A DNA stretch of 64,000 nt. Origin: Stenotrophomonas rhizophila. Lineage in GTDB: Bacteria > Pseudomonadota > Gammaproteobacteria > Xanthomonadales > Xanthomonadaceae. Every line of letters starts with the position of its first letter. The stretch's first letter is position 1. A program made the position numbers and the translations under genes. The stretch spans positions 2,584,984 through 2,648,983 of the forward strand of contig NZ_CP007597.1 of assembly GCF_000661955.1 (NCBI RefSeq), given 5' to 3'. Of this stretch, positions 51,604-62,747 are shown piece after piece. The notes under the pieces were generated by a model. The model had not been told where the DNA came from. It saw only the letters and a list, made by a program, of their open reading frames with translations, and made no database searches.

Positions 51604-52443
51604 TTATTTCAACCGCTCAACCAGCCGCTGCCCCACCTCCAACGCCGAAGCCGGGTTCTGCCCGGTAATCAGCTCGCGGTCCACTACCACATGGGCGGTC
51701 CACGGCGTGGTGTTGCTGCTGAACCGTGCACCCGCCCGCTGCAGCGCGGTCTGCGGATAGAACTTCATCTCACCGCCACCCAGCAGTGGCTTGGCCTGTT
51801 CTTCTTCCTGGTTGCTGATTACGGTCATCTGGTAGCCGCTGTAGATCCACTTCGGCGTGCTCGGCATGGCACCGGCGTCCAGCGTCGCTACGAAGCCCTC
51901 GGCATCAGGCAGCGTGGACAGCAGCGCGATCGGGCCGTGGCAGACCAGCGCGGTAGTCTTGTTGCGCTGGTGGAAATCGGCCAGCAACCGGCCCAGCGCC
52001 GGGCTCTTCAGCAGGTCCTGCATCGGCGCGTGACCACCGGGGATGTAGACCGCATCGAAGTGCGCGTAGCCCTGCTGCTCGATGCGCGCCAGGCTGACCA
52101 CCGGCGACGCCGTCGGCGAGGTCAACGCCAATTTCTCCAGCAGATCCTTATGCGCCTTCAACTGCGCGGCATCGTCGCCGAAATACGCCGGCGTCACCGA
52201 TGACGCATCCACCGTTGGCACCCGCCCCTGCGGCGTAGCGAAGGTCACTTCGTGGCCCGCGTCCAGCAGCAGCTTGACCGGCTGCATCAGTTCGTTGAGA
52301 TAGAAGCCGGTGGACAGCACCTTGCCGTCCTTCAGGTCCAGGCGGTTCTCGTCGGACAGCACCACCAGCACGTTGGCGGCATGGGCGCCGGTAGCGGCCA
52401 GGGTCAGGGCCAGTGCTGCGGCCAGCCGGGTCATCAGGTTCAT
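51604..52443 (-). CDS. Secreted DJ-1/PfpI-family (type 1 glutamine amidotransferase-like) protein
   Basis: The 279-residue protein has a signal peptide ending ATGAHA at about residue 22. The DJ-1/PfpI core follows: [39 protein letters not shown] and the nucleophile elbow [12 protein letters not shown] with cysteine near residue 168. Members include glyoxalase-III-like and chaperone-like enzymes such as YhbO/HchA. Being exported is unusual. It is divergent from a LysR regulator across a 96-base gap with an inverted repeat, so it is probably that regulator's target. Confidence 0.87.
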   Translation of the reverse strand: MNLMTRLAAALALTLAATGAHAANVLVVLSDENRLDLKDGKVLSTGFYLNELMQPVKLLLDAGHEVTFATPQGRVPTVDASSVTPAYFGDDAAQLKAHKDLLEKLALTSPTASPVVSLARIEQQGYAHFDAVYIPGGHAPMQDLLKSPALGRLLADFHQRNKTTALVCHGPIALLSTLPDAEGFVATLDAGAMPSTPKWIYSGYQMTVISNQEEEQAKPLLGGGEMKFYPQTALQRAGARFSSNTTPWTAHVVVDRELITGQNPASALEVGQRLVERLK

Positions 52444-52480
52444 GGGGAGCTCCTATCGGGGAATGCCCGCCACTTTATTC

Positions 52481-52497
52481 ATCGCCCCGGCGGCGAT
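52481..52497. promoter_or_regulatory. Inverted repeat, candidate LysR operator
   Basis: ATCGCC-N5-GGCGAT is a perfect 6-base inverted repeat located midway between the divergent DJ-1 and lysR starts. Position and symmetry fit a LysR-type binding site. Confidence 0.45.
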
Positions 52498-52539
52498 AAA
52501 TTGGCCCCATCGCAAAACATCTGTTCCCCGGAGAGCCAA

Positions 52540-53463
52540 ATGAGCCGCAAGTTCGACTACCTGGGCGATGTGGAGGTGTTCATGGCGGTGGTCGAGCACG
52601 GCTCGTTCACCGCCGGCGCGGTGGCGCTGTCCACCACCCCGTCGGTGCTGAGCCGCGCGGTCACTCGCCTGGAAGCCCGGCTGGGCCGGCAACTGCTGCA
52701 GCGGACCACCCGCCGCGTAGGCCTGACCGACGCCGGGCGGCTCTATCTGGAACAGGTGCGCACCGCCTTCGGCCTGCTGGACGATGCCGAACGCGACGTG
52801 CAGGGCCAGGACGGCGCGCTGGCCGGCCGCGTGCGCCTGAGCGTGCCGACCACCTATGGCCATTACCGCCTGCCGCCCGTGCTGGCGCGCTTTGCGCAGC
52901 AGTACCCACAGGTGCAGGTGGAACTGAACATCACCAACCGCAACGTGGACCTGGTGGCTGAAGGCTTCGACCTGGCCATCCGCCTGGGCCAGCTGCCGGA
53001 CAGCGGGCTGGTGGCGCGCAAGCTGGAAGACGCCCCGCTGCTGCTGGTGGCCGGGCCGGACTACCTGCAGCGCCGCGGCACTCCGCAGACGCTGGACGAT
53101 CTGCAGCAGCACCTGTGCCTGCCGTTTGTCATGCCGCGCACCGGGCGGTTGGCGCCGTGGGTGTTCCGCGACGATGGGCACGACGTGGATTGGGTACCGC
53201 GTTCGTCCATCGAGACATCCGACGATGTGCTGGGCGTGGTGTCGCTGGCCGAACAGGGGATCGGCATCTGCCAGAGCTATGAGTTCATCGTGCGCGGGCG
53301 GCTGCAGCGTGGGGAACTGGTGGAAGTGCTGCCGCAGCTGCGTGGGCGGTCGCGTCCGTTCTCGGTGATCTATGCGCCGCATCGGCGCCAGTCGGCAGCA
53401 GCGCGGGCGATGATTGAGCTGCTGGTGGGGAATGGGTCCGTGGTTGAGGACGGCGTTGGTTGA
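52540..53463 (+). CDS. LysR-family transcriptional regulator
   Basis: The 307-residue protein has an N-terminal winged helix-turn-helix (FMAVVEHGSFTAGAVALSTT, SVLSRAVTRLEARLGRQLLQ) and a substrate-binding domain (VRLSVPTTYGHYRLPPVLAR, DLVAEGFDLAIRLGQLPDSG, VSLAEQGIGICQSYEFIVRG). It belongs to the CrgA/AaeR-like branch. It is divergent from the DJ-1/PfpI gene and probably controls it and itself. ATG 52540 has GGAGA upstream. A rho-independent terminator follows at 53526. Confidence 0.92.
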   Translation: MSRKFDYLGDVEVFMAVVEHGSFTAGAVALSTTPSVLSRAVTRLEARLGRQLLQRTTRRVGLTDAGRLYLEQVRTAFGLLDDAERDVQGQDGALAGRVRLSVPTTYGHYRLPPVLARFAQQYPQVQVELNITNRNVDLVAEGFDLAIRLGQLPDSGLVARKLEDAPLLLVAGPDYLQRRGTPQTLDDLQQHLCLPFVMPRTGRLAPWVFRDDGHDVDWVPRSSIETSDDVLGVVSLAEQGIGICQSYEFIVRGRLQRGELVEVLPQLRGRSRPFSVIYAPHRRQSAAARAMIELLVGNGSVVEDGVG

Positions 53464-53525
53464 GACTGCGATGCTCGCTGGGGGTGTCGGATTTCAACTA
53501 ATTTTTCCGATAAACCAAATCAACA

Positions 53526-53545
53526 AGGGCGCCTCTCGGCGCCCT
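53526..53545. terminator. Bidirectional rho-independent terminator between lysR and guaA
   Basis: AGGGCGCC-TCTC-GGCGCCCT is an 8-bp perfect stem with a 4-base loop, followed on the plus strand by TCGTTCTTTC and on the minus strand by TGTTGATTT. It sits between the two converging stop codons. Confidence 0.82.
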
Positions 53546-53557
53546 CGTTCTTTCAAC

Positions 53558-55123
53558 TCATTCCCACTCAATAGTCGCCGGCGGCTTCCCCGAGATGTCA
53601 TAGACAACCCTTGAAACCCCCCGCAACTCATTGATGATCCGGTTGCTCACCGTACCCAGGAACTCATACGGCAGATGCGCCCAATGCGCCGTCATGAAAT
53701 CGATGGTCTCCACCGCACGCAGCGCAATCACCCACTCATAAGCCCGCGCATCGCCCACCACGCCCACCGACTTCACCGGCAGAAACACCGCAAACGCTTG
53801 GCTGGTCTTGTCGTACAGATCCGCCTTGCGCAGTTCGTCGATGAAGATCGCATCAGCCTTGGCCAGCAGTTCGGCGTACTCACGCTTCACTTCGCCCAGG
53901 ATCCGCACGCCCAGGCCCGGGCCCGGGAACGGGTGGCGGTAGACCATGCTGCGCGGCAGGCCGAGTTCGACGCCGAGGCGGCGCACTTCGTCCTTGAACA
54001 GCTCGCGCAACGGCTCCACCAAGCCCAGCTTCATGTGCTCCGGCAGGCCGCCCACGTTGTGGTGGCTCTTGATCACGTGTGCCTTGCCGGTCTTGCTGCC
54101 GGCCGACTCGATCACGTCCGGGTAGATGGTGCCCTGCGCCAGCCACTTGGCATTGCTCAGCTTGTTGGACTCTTCATCGAAGATGTCCACGAACAGGTTG
54201 CCGATGATCTTGCGCTTGGCTTCCGGGTCGCTCACGCCTTCGAGCTTGCTGAAATAGCGGTCCGCGGCATTCACGCGGATCACCTTGACGCCCATGTGCT
54301 CGGCGAACATCGCCATCACCTGGTCGCCCTCCTGCCAGCGCAGCAGGCCGGTATCGACGAACACGCAGGTCAGCTTGTCGCCGATCGCCTTGTGCAGCAG
54401 CGCGGCCACGACCGACGAATCGACGCCGCCGGACAGGCCCAGGATGACTTCGTCATCGCCCACCAGTTCGCGCACGCGGGCGATCTGGTCGTCGATGATG
54501 TTGGCGGCGGTCCACAGGGTTTCGCAGCCGCACACGTCCACCACGAAGCGGCGCAGCAGCGCCTGGCCCTGCAGGGTGTGGGTCACTTCCGGGTGGAACT
54601 GCACGCCGTACCAGCGCTTCTCTTCGTTGGCCATCGCGGCCACCGGGATGCGATCGGTCACGGCCGTCACGGTGAAGCCCGGCGGGGCGACGGAGACGTG
54701 GTCACCGTGGCTCATCCAGACGTTCAACTTCGGCTCGCCGCCGTGGTCGCTCAGGCCCTTGAACAGCGCATCGGGGTGCACGACGTTGACTTCGGCATGG
54801 CCGAACTCACGCTGGTCGGCCGCTTCGGTGGCGCCACCGAGCTGGGCGGCCAGGGTCTGCATGCCGTAGCAGATGCCGAAGATCGGCAGCCCGCTGTCGA
54901 ACACTTCCTGCGGCGCGGCGGGCGCGCCCGGCAGCGTGGTCGATTCCGGGCCACCGGACAGGATGATGCCCTTGGCGCCGAACGCGGCGATCTCGGCCGG
55001 GTTGTGGTCCCATGCCCAGATTTCGCAGTACACACCAAGCTCGCGGATGCGGCGCGCGATCAGCTGGGTGTACTGAGCACCGAAATCGAGGATGAGGATC
55101 TTGTCGTTATGGATGTTGGTCAT
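53558..55123 (-). CDS. guaA: GMP synthase (glutamine-hydrolysing)
   Basis: GuaA aminates XMP to GMP with ATP and glutamine. The 521-residue protein has a class I amidotransferase domain (nucleophile C85 in [10 protein letters not shown], then [11 protein letters not shown]), a PP-loop ATP site [16 protein letters not shown] near residue 230, and the C-terminal dimerisation end with [20 protein letters not shown] and [11 protein letters not shown]. It is downstream of guaB by 111 bases, the usual guaBA order. Confidence 0.97.
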   Translation of the reverse strand: MTNIHNDKILILDFGAQYTQLIARRIRELGVYCEIWAWDHNPAEIAAFGAKGIILSGGPESTTLPGAPAAPQEVFDSGLPIFGICYGMQTLAAQLGGATEAADQREFGHAEVNVVHPDALFKGLSDHGGEPKLNVWMSHGDHVSVAPPGFTVTAVTDRIPVAAMANEEKRWYGVQFHPEVTHTLQGQALLRRFVVDVCGCETLWTAANIIDDQIARVRELVGDDEVILGLSGGVDSSVVAALLHKAIGDKLTCVFVDTGLLRWQEGDQVMAMFAEHMGVKVIRVNAADRYFSKLEGVSDPEAKRKIIGNLFVDIFDEESNKLSNAKWLAQGTIYPDVIESAGSKTGKAHVIKSHHNVGGLPEHMKLGLVEPLRELFKDEVRRLGVELGLPRSMVYRHPFPGPGLGVRILGEVKREYAELLAKADAIFIDELRKADLYDKTSQAFAVFLPVKSVGVVGDARAYEWVIALRAVETIDFMTAHWAHLPYEFLGTVSNRIINELRGVSRVVYDISGKPPATIEWE

Positions 55124-55234
55124 GGCGCCCTGGGCAATGCAGGAAAGAAAACAGGAAACGAATACGAAAACCGGCGGCCGATAGAGAAAGAGGAACGGGA
55201 ATCAGCTTCCTCGTTCCTCTTTGCTCATGCCGCA

Positions 55235-56725
<1,491 letters not shown>

Positions 56726-56794
56726 TTACCCTGATTCGGCCCGCTTGGGCAGGGGGCCGGTGCGACGCTGTGTCGCGCCGGCGGACGGGTTGCA

Positions 56795-56867
56795 CCGACC
56801 GTTGGTCGGCTGTGCCCCGGGCGATGCGCCACCGCGCCAACGGCAGCCGACCAACGGTCGGCTCTAC
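56795..56867. repeat. Facing pair of SMAG stem-loops downstream of the guaB start
   Basis: A direct CCGACCGTTGGTCGG core (56795-56809) and a full inverted copy reading CAGCCGACCAACGGTCGG then CTCTAC (56844-56867) face each other. They lie between guaB and folD and are part of a 349-base gap with no gene. Confidence 0.82.
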
Positions 56868-56888
56868 CGGGGGTTGCCGCCGCGTACC

Positions 56889-56958
56889 GCCCGGGGATTG
56901 CCGCCCGGGGATTGCCGCCCGGGGATTGCCGCCCGGGGATTGCCGCCCGGGGATTGCC
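56889..56958 (+). repeat. Five perfect tandem copies of a 14-base unit
   Basis: GCCCGGGGATTGCC is repeated five times without change. A sixth, altered copy may precede it (CCGGGGGTTGCCGCCGCG). Each unit contains the palindrome CCCGGGG-type core. The array probably grew by strand slippage and may vary in length between strains. Confidence 0.93.
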
Positions 56959-56964
56959 GCCGCG

Positions 56965-57041
56965 GTAGGTGCCGACCGTTGGTCGGCACAGGGCCCAGCC
57001 CGCATGGGCTTCCGGGCGATGTGCCGACCCAGGGTCGGCAC
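56965..57041. repeat. Two further SMAG-type hairpins next to folD
   Basis: A GTAG-headed copy (GTAGGTGCCGACCGTTGG then TCGGCAC) begins at 56965. A nearly perfect hairpin GTGCCGACC-CAG-GGTCGGCAC spans 57021-57041, only 7 bases past the folD stop on the minus strand, where it can serve as a terminator. Confidence 0.8.
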
Positions 57042-57047
57042 GGGCGG

Positions 57048-57932
57048 TCAGACGGCCGCTTCAGCCGCTTCCAGCGTGTTCTGCATCAACGTGGCCACGG
57101 TCATCGGCCCTACCCCGCCCGGCACCGGGGTGATCCAGCTGGCGCGCTGGGCGGCGGCCTCGAAGCCGACGTCGCCGACCAGGCGGCCGTCATCCAGGCG
57201 ATTGATGCCCACGTCGATCACCACGGCGCCCGGCTTCACCCATTCACCCGGCACGATGCCCGGGCGGCCCACCGCCACCACGAGGATGTCGGCGTCGCGC
57301 ACGCTGCGCTCCAGCACGTCGCGCGGGGTGAACTTGTGGCAGCTGGTCACGGTGCAGCCGGCAATCAGCAGCTCCAGGCCCATCGGGCGCCCCACGTGGT
57401 TGCTCACCCCCACGATGGTGGCGTTGCGTCCGCGCACCGGCTGGTCGGTGTGGCCCAACAGGGTGACGATGCCGCGCGGGGTGCAGGGGCGCAGGCCGAA
57501 CTCGCGCAGGGCCAGATGGCCCACGTTCTCGGGGTGGAAACCGTCCACGTCCTTGCGCGGGTCGATGCGGTGGATCAGGCGGCTGGCGTCGGGAATGCCC
57601 GGCAGCGGCAGCTGCACCAGGATGCCGTGGATCTTGGGGTCGTTGTTGAGCTGGTCGATGAGCTCAAGCAGCTGCGCTTCGTTGGTGCCGGCCGGCAGGT
57701 CGTAATCGAAGGCCTCGATGCCCACCTTCTCGGCGGCGCGGCGCTTGTTGCGCACATACACGGTCGAGGCCGGATCGCCTCCCACCAGCACCACGGCCAG
57801 GCCCGGGCGGCTGCCACCGGCGGCCAGGCGGGCATCCACCCGGACCTTCAGGCTGTCCAGCAGGTCTTCAGCGATGCGGCGCCCATCCAGAATGCGGGCG
57901 GGAACGGCGGGTGCGGGGGTCGGTGAGCTCAT
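57048..57932 (-). CDS. folD: Bifunctional methylenetetrahydrofolate dehydrogenase/cyclohydrolase
   Basis: FolD converts 5,10-methylene-THF to 10-formyl-THF with NADP. The 294-residue protein has the signatures [40 protein letters not shown] (active-site lysine region in YVRNKRR), [40 protein letters not shown] and [20 protein letters not shown]. Length and motifs are normal. Confidence 0.97.
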   Translation of the reverse strand: MSSPTPAPAVPARILDGRRIAEDLLDSLKVRVDARLAAGGSRPGLAVVLVGGDPASTVYVRNKRRAAEKVGIEAFDYDLPAGTNEAQLLELIDQLNNDPKIHGILVQLPLPGIPDASRLIHRIDPRKDVDGFHPENVGHLALREFGLRPCTPRGIVTLLGHTDQPVRGRNATIVGVSNHVGRPMGLELLIAGCTVTSCHKFTPRDVLERSVRDADILVVAVGRPGIVPGEWVKPGAVVIDVGINRLDDGRLVGDVGFEAAAQRASWITPVPGGVGPMTVATLMQNTLEAAEAAV

Positions 57933-58001
57933 CGAGGGCGGCAGGCGGGGGCGGCGGGGACGCCATTGTCCCCGATTAGGCCCGCCCCGCCCACCGGCGC
58001 G

Positions 58002-59828
58002 TCATTCTTCTTCCGGTACTTCGTCGGCGTTGAGCGTGCGTGCCTTGCGCTTGGGCGCGGTGAACGGCGTGGGCGTGGGCACGCCCGGCAGCGCCGTGCC
58101 GAACACCATGTGCGCCCCGGCGCGCATGCTGCCACCGGCCATTTCAAGCTCGAAACGCTCGGCGTCGCGCTCGCGGATCTGCTCGGCGATCTCGCGCGCA
58201 TCGTCCTGGTCGGCGCCCAGTTCCATCAGGGCGACCTGACCGAACTGCAACGCCGATTCGAAGGTCTCGCGGATCTGGTAGTCCACACCGGCATGGATCA
58301 GCCGCAGCGAATGCTCGCGGTCGAACGAGCGCACCAGCAGCTTGGCCTGCGGGAACTGATGGGTGACCAGTTCCACGATGCGGTCGGCGTCCTGGGCGTT
58401 GTTGACGCACACCGCGATGGCGCGCGCAGAGCCCGCACCGGAGGCGTGCAGCACGTCCAGGCGGGTGCCGTCGCCGTAGTAGATCTTGAACCCGAAGCGC
58501 TCGGCGTTGTGGATCATGTCCACGTCGTTGTCGATGATGGTCACGTCCACATCGCGCGCCAGCAGCGACTGGCTGGCCACCTGACCGAAACGACCGAAGC
58601 CGATCATCAACACGCTGCCGGACAGGCCGTCGGCTTCTTCAACGCCATCCAGCGACACTTCGCGGTCGGGCATCAGCTTGTCGTGCAGCAGCACGAACAG
58701 CGGCGTGAGCGCCATCGACAGCACCACGATTGCGGTCAGGTTGGCGTTGACCTCCACCCCGATCACGCCGGCCGCTGCGGCCGCGGAAAACAGCACGAAC
58801 GCGAACTCGCCGCCCTGCGCCATCACGACGCCGCGGTCGAGCGCCTGGCGGTGGTCGCTGCCCATGATGCGCGCCACGATGTAGATGCACACGCCCTTGG
58901 CCAGCATCAGCGCGAACACGCCCGACACAATCAGCGGCCAGTTGTTGGCCACCACGGTGAGATCCAGCGCCATGCCCACGCTGAGGAAGAACAGCCCCAG
59001 CAGGATGCCGCGGAACGGCTCGATATCCGCTTCGATCTGGTGGCGGAACGTGGATTCGCTGAGCAGCACGCCGGCCAGGAACGCACCCATCGCCATCGAC
59101 AGCCCGCCCAGCTGCATCAGCAGCGCCGCGCCCAGCACCACCAACAACGCGGCGGCGGTCATCACTTCGCGCGCCTTGGCCGCGGCCAGGATGCGGAACA
59201 GCGGATTGAGCAGGAACCGGCCCACCAGCACCAGGCCGACGATGGCACCGGCACCGATGCCCACGCTGACCCAGCGCGAACTGTCGCCGGCGTCGGCCTG
59301 CACGGGGGCCATGAAGGCCACCACGGCCAGCAGCGGCACGATCAGCAGATCTTCAAACAGCAGGATCGAGACGATCTTCTGCCCGGACGGCAAGGCAATG
59401 TCGCCGCGCTCGGCCAGCAGCTGCATCACCACCGCGGTGGAGGTCAGCACGAAGCCGAAGGCGCCGATGAAGGCCACGTTGACCGGGAACCCGAACAGCA
59501 TGCACACGCCGGTGAGCACCGCGCCGCAGACCACGATCTGCAGCGTGCCGAGCCCGAAGATTTCGTTGCGCAGGCCCCACAGGTGCGAGGGCCGCATTTC
59601 CAGCCCGATCACGAACAGGAACATCACCACGCCGAGTTCGGCGGTGTGCAGGATCGCCTGCGGGTCGGAGAACCAGCCGAAGCCGAACGGGCCGATGGCC
59701 AGGCCGGCAGCGAAATAGCCCAGCACCGAGCCCAGCCCCAGCCGTCGGAACAGCGGCACCATCACCACCGCCGCGCCCAGCAGCGCCACGACTTTCACCA
59801 GCTCACTGGCACCTGCTTCGACCGCCAT
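58002..59828 (-). CDS. Kef-type monovalent cation:proton antiporter (CPA2) with RCK domain
   Basis: The 608-residue inner-membrane protein has about 12 transmembrane helices (LGYFAAGLAIGPFGFGWFSD, ELGVVMFLFVIGLEMRPSHL, FLLTSTAVVMQLL-like FVLTSTAVVMQLLAERG, QKIVSILLFEDLLIVPLLAV). A cytoplasmic TrkA-N/RCK domain follows from about residue 400 (SVLMIGFGRFGQVASQSLLA, DVTIIDNDVDMI, SGAGSARAIAVCVNNAQDAD). This is the KefB/KefC/YbaL pattern for K+ efflux, usually gated by glutathione adducts or NAD(H). ATG 59828 (GGGGAAAC upstream) is used; the longer frame adds a non-family N-terminus. Confidence 0.92.
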   Translation of the reverse strand: MAVEAGASELVKVVALLGAAVVMVPLFRRLGLGSVLGYFAAGLAIGPFGFGWFSDPQAILHTAELGVVMFLFVIGLEMRPSHLWGLRNEIFGLGTLQIVVCGAVLTGVCMLFGFPVNVAFIGAFGFVLTSTAVVMQLLAERGDIALPSGQKIVSILLFEDLLIVPLLAVVAFMAPVQADAGDSSRWVSVGIGAGAIVGLVLVGRFLLNPLFRILAAAKAREVMTAAALLVVLGAALLMQLGGLSMAMGAFLAGVLLSESTFRHQIEADIEPFRGILLGLFFLSVGMALDLTVVANNWPLIVSGVFALMLAKGVCIYIVARIMGSDHRQALDRGVVMAQGGEFAFVLFSAAAAAGVIGVEVNANLTAIVVLSMALTPLFVLLHDKLMPDREVSLDGVEEADGLSGSVLMIGFGRFGQVASQSLLARDVDVTIIDNDVDMIHNAERFGFKIYYGDGTRLDVLHASGAGSARAIAVCVNNAQDADRIVELVTHQFPQAKLLVRSFDREHSLRLIHAGVDYQIRETFESALQFGQVALMELGADQDDAREIAEQIRERDAERFELEMAGGSMRAGAHMVFGTALPGVPTPTPFTAPKRKARTLNADEVPEEE

Positions 59829-59966
59829 GCGGTTGTTTCCCCGGACTACTTTAGATGGCTCAACGATAGGGCAAAGCGCCGGGCGGCAATAGCATCCATG
59901 TTGCGCATGATCGTGCCGAAAACAGAACGATGAGCCGGGTGGCGGCGAGGATCGTCCTGAAATCAC

Positions 59967-60033
59967 GTAGAGCCGGGCTCTGCCCGGCTCGCCGGCAACG
60001 TGTGAAATGCAGCCGGGCAGAGCCCGGCGCTAC
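59967..60033. repeat. Facing pair of SMAG stem-loops
   Basis: A direct copy (GTAGAGCCGGGCTCTG then CCCGGCTC, 59967-59990) and an inverted copy (CAGCCGGGCAGAGCCCGG then CGCTAC, 60010-60033) face each other 19 bases apart, between the Kef-type antiporter and the ThiF-type gene. Each can fold alone, or both together as a long hairpin. Confidence 0.85.
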
Positions 60034-60063
60034 GCGGTCGCCGAAATCAGGCAGCGCCCGGCG

Positions 60064-61203
60064 TTACGGTCCGCTGCAGAACGCGGCGTAATCGATGTAC
60101 CCGGGAAACGCCTTCCCTGGCGCGCACAGCGGACAGTCCGGATCGGGGCGCAGCCGGGTCTCACGAAAACGCATGCCCAGTGCATCGAAACTCAGCAGCC
60201 GCCCAACCAGCGACTCGCCCATGCCGAGCAGCAGCTTGAGCACTTCGGTGGCCTGGAGCAACCCGACCATTCCCGGCAACACGCCCAGCACGCCGGCTTC
60301 AGAACAGTTGGGCGCGAACTCCGGCGGCGGCGGCTCCGGGAACAGACAGCGGTAGCACGGCGCCTGGCCACGCTGGCGGCCGGCGTCAAACACGCTGACC
60401 TGGCCGGTAAAGCGCTCGACCGCGCCGTACACCAGCGGAATGCGGTGCTGGAGGCAGGCATCGTTGAGCAGGTAGCGCAGCGGGAAGTTGTCCGAGCCGT
60501 CCAGCACCACGTCCACCCCGTCCAACAGTGCATCGACATTGTCGGCACTGACGCGCACCTGCACGGCGTCCACATCCAGGTGCGGATTGAGCGCCAACAG
60601 GCGTTCGCGCGCCGACAGCACCTTGGGCATGCCGACGCTGGCGTCGGTGTGCAGGATCTGGCGATGCAGGTTGCTGCGCTCGACCACATCGTCATCGGCG
60701 ATGCGCAGGTGCCCTACCCCGGCCGCTGCCAGATAGAAGGCGGCCGGCGCACCCAGCCCACCGGCACCGAGCACCAGCACACGCGAGGTCAGCAGTGTCT
60801 GCTGGCCTGCCACGCCCACCTGGGGCAGCAGCAGGTGGCGCGCGTAGCGCTCGTTGAAGTCGCGCTCGTCGTCGGTCTGCAGCGGCTGCACCAAGGGCAG
60901 GCCGTCGGCCCGCCAGGCGTTGGTGCCGCCGTCCACGGATGCCAACTGCGTATAGCCCAGGTCGGCCAGGGCGACTGCGGCATCCAGCGAGCGCCTGCCG
61001 CTCTGGCAGATCAACACCACCTCGCGATCGGTGGCGGGCAGATGCGTAGGCGGCGATGCCAGTAGCTCGCCCTTGGCGACGCCGAGCGCGCCCTCGGCCA
61101 TGCCGGCGGCACGTTCGTGCGCTTCGCGCACGTCAATGAGCAACGCGCCACGGGCGACGCGTTCGCGTGCCTGGGCGGGGGTGAGTTCGGGGATGGTGCG
61201 CAT
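60064..61203 (-). CDS. Rhodanese-ThiF/MoeB adenylyltransferase (sulfur-carrier activating enzyme)
   Basis: The 379-residue protein fuses an N-terminal rhodanese (residues 1-105; LIDVREAHERAAG and the persulfide cysteine in VVLICQSGRRSLDA) to a MoeB/ThiF E1-like domain (ARHLLLPQVGVAGQQTLL, nucleotide loop VLVLGAGGLGAPAAFYLAAA, VVERSNLHRQILH, VVLDGSDNFPLRYLLND, zinc CxxC pairs CYRC and CPLC). It activates a ThiS/MoaD-type carrier by adenylation and may supply sulfur itself. In MOCS3/MoeZ proteins the rhodanese is at the C-terminus; here it is first. ATG 61203. Confidence 0.9.
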   Translation of the reverse strand: MRTIPELTPAQARERVARGALLIDVREAHERAAGMAEGALGVAKGELLASPPTHLPATDREVVLICQSGRRSLDAAVALADLGYTQLASVDGGTNAWRADGLPLVQPLQTDDERDFNERYARHLLLPQVGVAGQQTLLTSRVLVLGAGGLGAPAAFYLAAAGVGHLRIADDDVVERSNLHRQILHTDASVGMPKVLSARERLLALNPHLDVDAVQVRVSADNVDALLDGVDVVLDGSDNFPLRYLLNDACLQHRIPLVYGAVERFTGQVSVFDAGRQRGQAPCYRCLFPEPPPPEFAPNCSEAGVLGVLPGMVGLLQATEVLKLLLGMGESLVGRLLSFDALGMRFRETRLRPDPDCPLCAPGKAFPGYIDYAAFCSGP

Positions 61204-61250
61204 GGCCGGGATTATCGCGCACCGGGGCGCGCGCGGCGGGTTTGCCGCGG

Positions 61251-61274
61251 TTGCCGGCCAGCGGCCGGCACTAC
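61251..61274 (-). repeat. SMAG-type GTAG stem-loop
   Basis: Read on the minus strand, GTAGTGCCGGCC-GCT-GGCCGGCAA is a GTAG-headed hairpin. It lies between der and the rhodanese-ThiF gene, ahead of the latter's start. Confidence 0.75.
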
Positions 61275-61312
61275 CTTCGCGTGTGCCCAGCAGCCGGCAG
61301 CGCCGCAATGAA

Positions 61313-61336
61313 AAGAGCCGGCTTTCGCCGGCTCTT
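61313..61336 (-). terminator. Rho-independent terminator of der
   Basis: AAGAGCCGGC-GAAA-GCCGGCTCTT forms a 10-bp stem with a GAAA tetraloop, then TTTCATT. It starts 8 bases after the der stop on the minus strand and separates der from the rhodanese-ThiF gene. Confidence 0.88.
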
Positions 61337-61343
61337 CGTTGGG

Positions 61344-62735
61344 TCACTTGCCCTTGACGTGCTTGATCAGGCGCCGTTTGCGCTTGACCTGACGTTCGGT
61401 GAGCACGTTCTTCTTGCCTTCGTAGGGGTTCACACCCTCGCGGAAGATGAACTGCACCGGGGTACCGACCAGTTTGAAACGCTTCCGGAAGAAGTTCTCC
61501 AGGTAGCGCTTGTACGACTCCGGCAGGTCCTTCAGGCGCGTGCCGTGCACGATGAAGGTCGGCGGGTTGGAGCCGCCCGGATGCACGTAACGCAGCTTGG
61601 ACACGTGACCACGGATCGCCGGCGGCGGGTTGGTCTCGTAGGCCACTTCCAGCGCCTTGTTGACTTCGCTGGTGCTGAATTCATGCGTCGCCGAGGCATG
61701 CGCGGCGTGGATGCAGCGGAACAGCTCGCGCAGGCCCGAGCCATGCTTGGCCGAGATGCGCACCACTTCGGCCCACGGCACGAAGCCGAGCTTGCGCGAC
61801 ACCAGGGCTTCGGCCTGCTCGCGCTGGTAGTCGGTGAGGCCATCCCACTTGTTGATCGCCACGACCAACGCACGGCCGGCATCGAGCACCGCACCCAGCA
61901 CGCTGGCGTCCTGGTCGGTCACGCCTTCGGACGCGTCCAGCATCAGCACGGCCACCTGGCACTGCTCGATCGCCTGCAGCGTCTTGATCACGCTGAACTT
62001 CTCGACCACTTCCTCCACGCGCGCTTTGCGACGCAGGCCGGCGGTGTCGATCAGGCGGTACTCGCGACCGTCGCGCTCCATGTCCACCGCGATCGAGTCG
62101 CGGGTGGTACCGGGCACTTCGGAGGCGATCATGCGCTCTTCGCCCAGCAGGCGATTGACCAGCGTCGACTTGCCCACGTTGGGGCGGCCAACGAAGGCAA
62201 TGCGGATGCGGTTCGGATCGGTGTCGAGGGTCTCGGTGGTGCCCTCTTCAGGCAGCCGCTCCACGACTTCGTCCAACAGATCGTCCAGACCCTGGCGGTG
62301 CGCGGCCGACACGGTCAGCATTTCGCCGAACCCGTAACGGGCAAACTCCGAACGCACCGTGTCTTCGTTCATGCCGTCGATCTTGTTGATCAACAGCAAC
62401 GTCGGACGCGCCAGCTTGCGCAGCCAGGACAGGATCTCGTCGTCCATCGGGCCCTCACGGGCATCGACGACGAACAGGATCAGATCCGCCTCGGCGGCGG
62501 CAGCGCGGGCCTGGCGGGCAGTAGCACCGGCCAGACCTTCTTCTTCACCGGCGATACCGCCGGTATCGACCACCAGGAACGGGTGGTCTTCGTTAAGACG
62601 ACAAACACCGTAATTACGGTCCCGGGTCACGCCGGGCTGGTCATGGACCAGCGCGTCGCGCGTACGGGTAAACGCATTGAACAGCGTGGACTTGCCGACA
62701 TTCGGCCGTCCAACCAGGGCGACCAAGGGCAGCAT
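61344..62735 (-). CDS. der: Ribosome-assembly GTPase Der (EngA)
   Basis: Der assists maturation of the 50S subunit. The 463-residue protein has its two tandem G domains ([20 protein letters not shown] at residues 8-27 and [20 protein letters not shown] near 185), each with a DxxG motif ([19 protein letters not shown]) and NKxD (INKIDGM, INKWDGL). A KH-like C-terminal domain follows ([20 protein letters not shown]) with a basic tail. It lies 12 bases downstream of bamB and ends at a clear terminator. Confidence 0.97.
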   Translation of the reverse strand: MLPLVALVGRPNVGKSTLFNAFTRTRDALVHDQPGVTRDRNYGVCRLNEDHPFLVVDTGGIAGEEEGLAGATARQARAAAAEADLILFVVDAREGPMDDEILSWLRKLARPTLLLINKIDGMNEDTVRSEFARYGFGEMLTVSAAHRQGLDDLLDEVVERLPEEGTTETLDTDPNRIRIAFVGRPNVGKSTLVNRLLGEERMIASEVPGTTRDSIAVDMERDGREYRLIDTAGLRRKARVEEVVEKFSVIKTLQAIEQCQVAVLMLDASEGVTDQDASVLGAVLDAGRALVVAINKWDGLTDYQREQAEALVSRKLGFVPWAEVVRISAKHGSGLRELFRCIHAAHASATHEFSTSEVNKALEVAYETNPPPAIRGHVSKLRYVHPGGSNPPTFIVHGTRLKDLPESYKRYLENFFRKRFKLVGTPVQFIFREGVNPYEGKKNVLTERQVKRKRRLIKHVKGK

Positions 62736-62747
62736 CGCGGTAACTCC

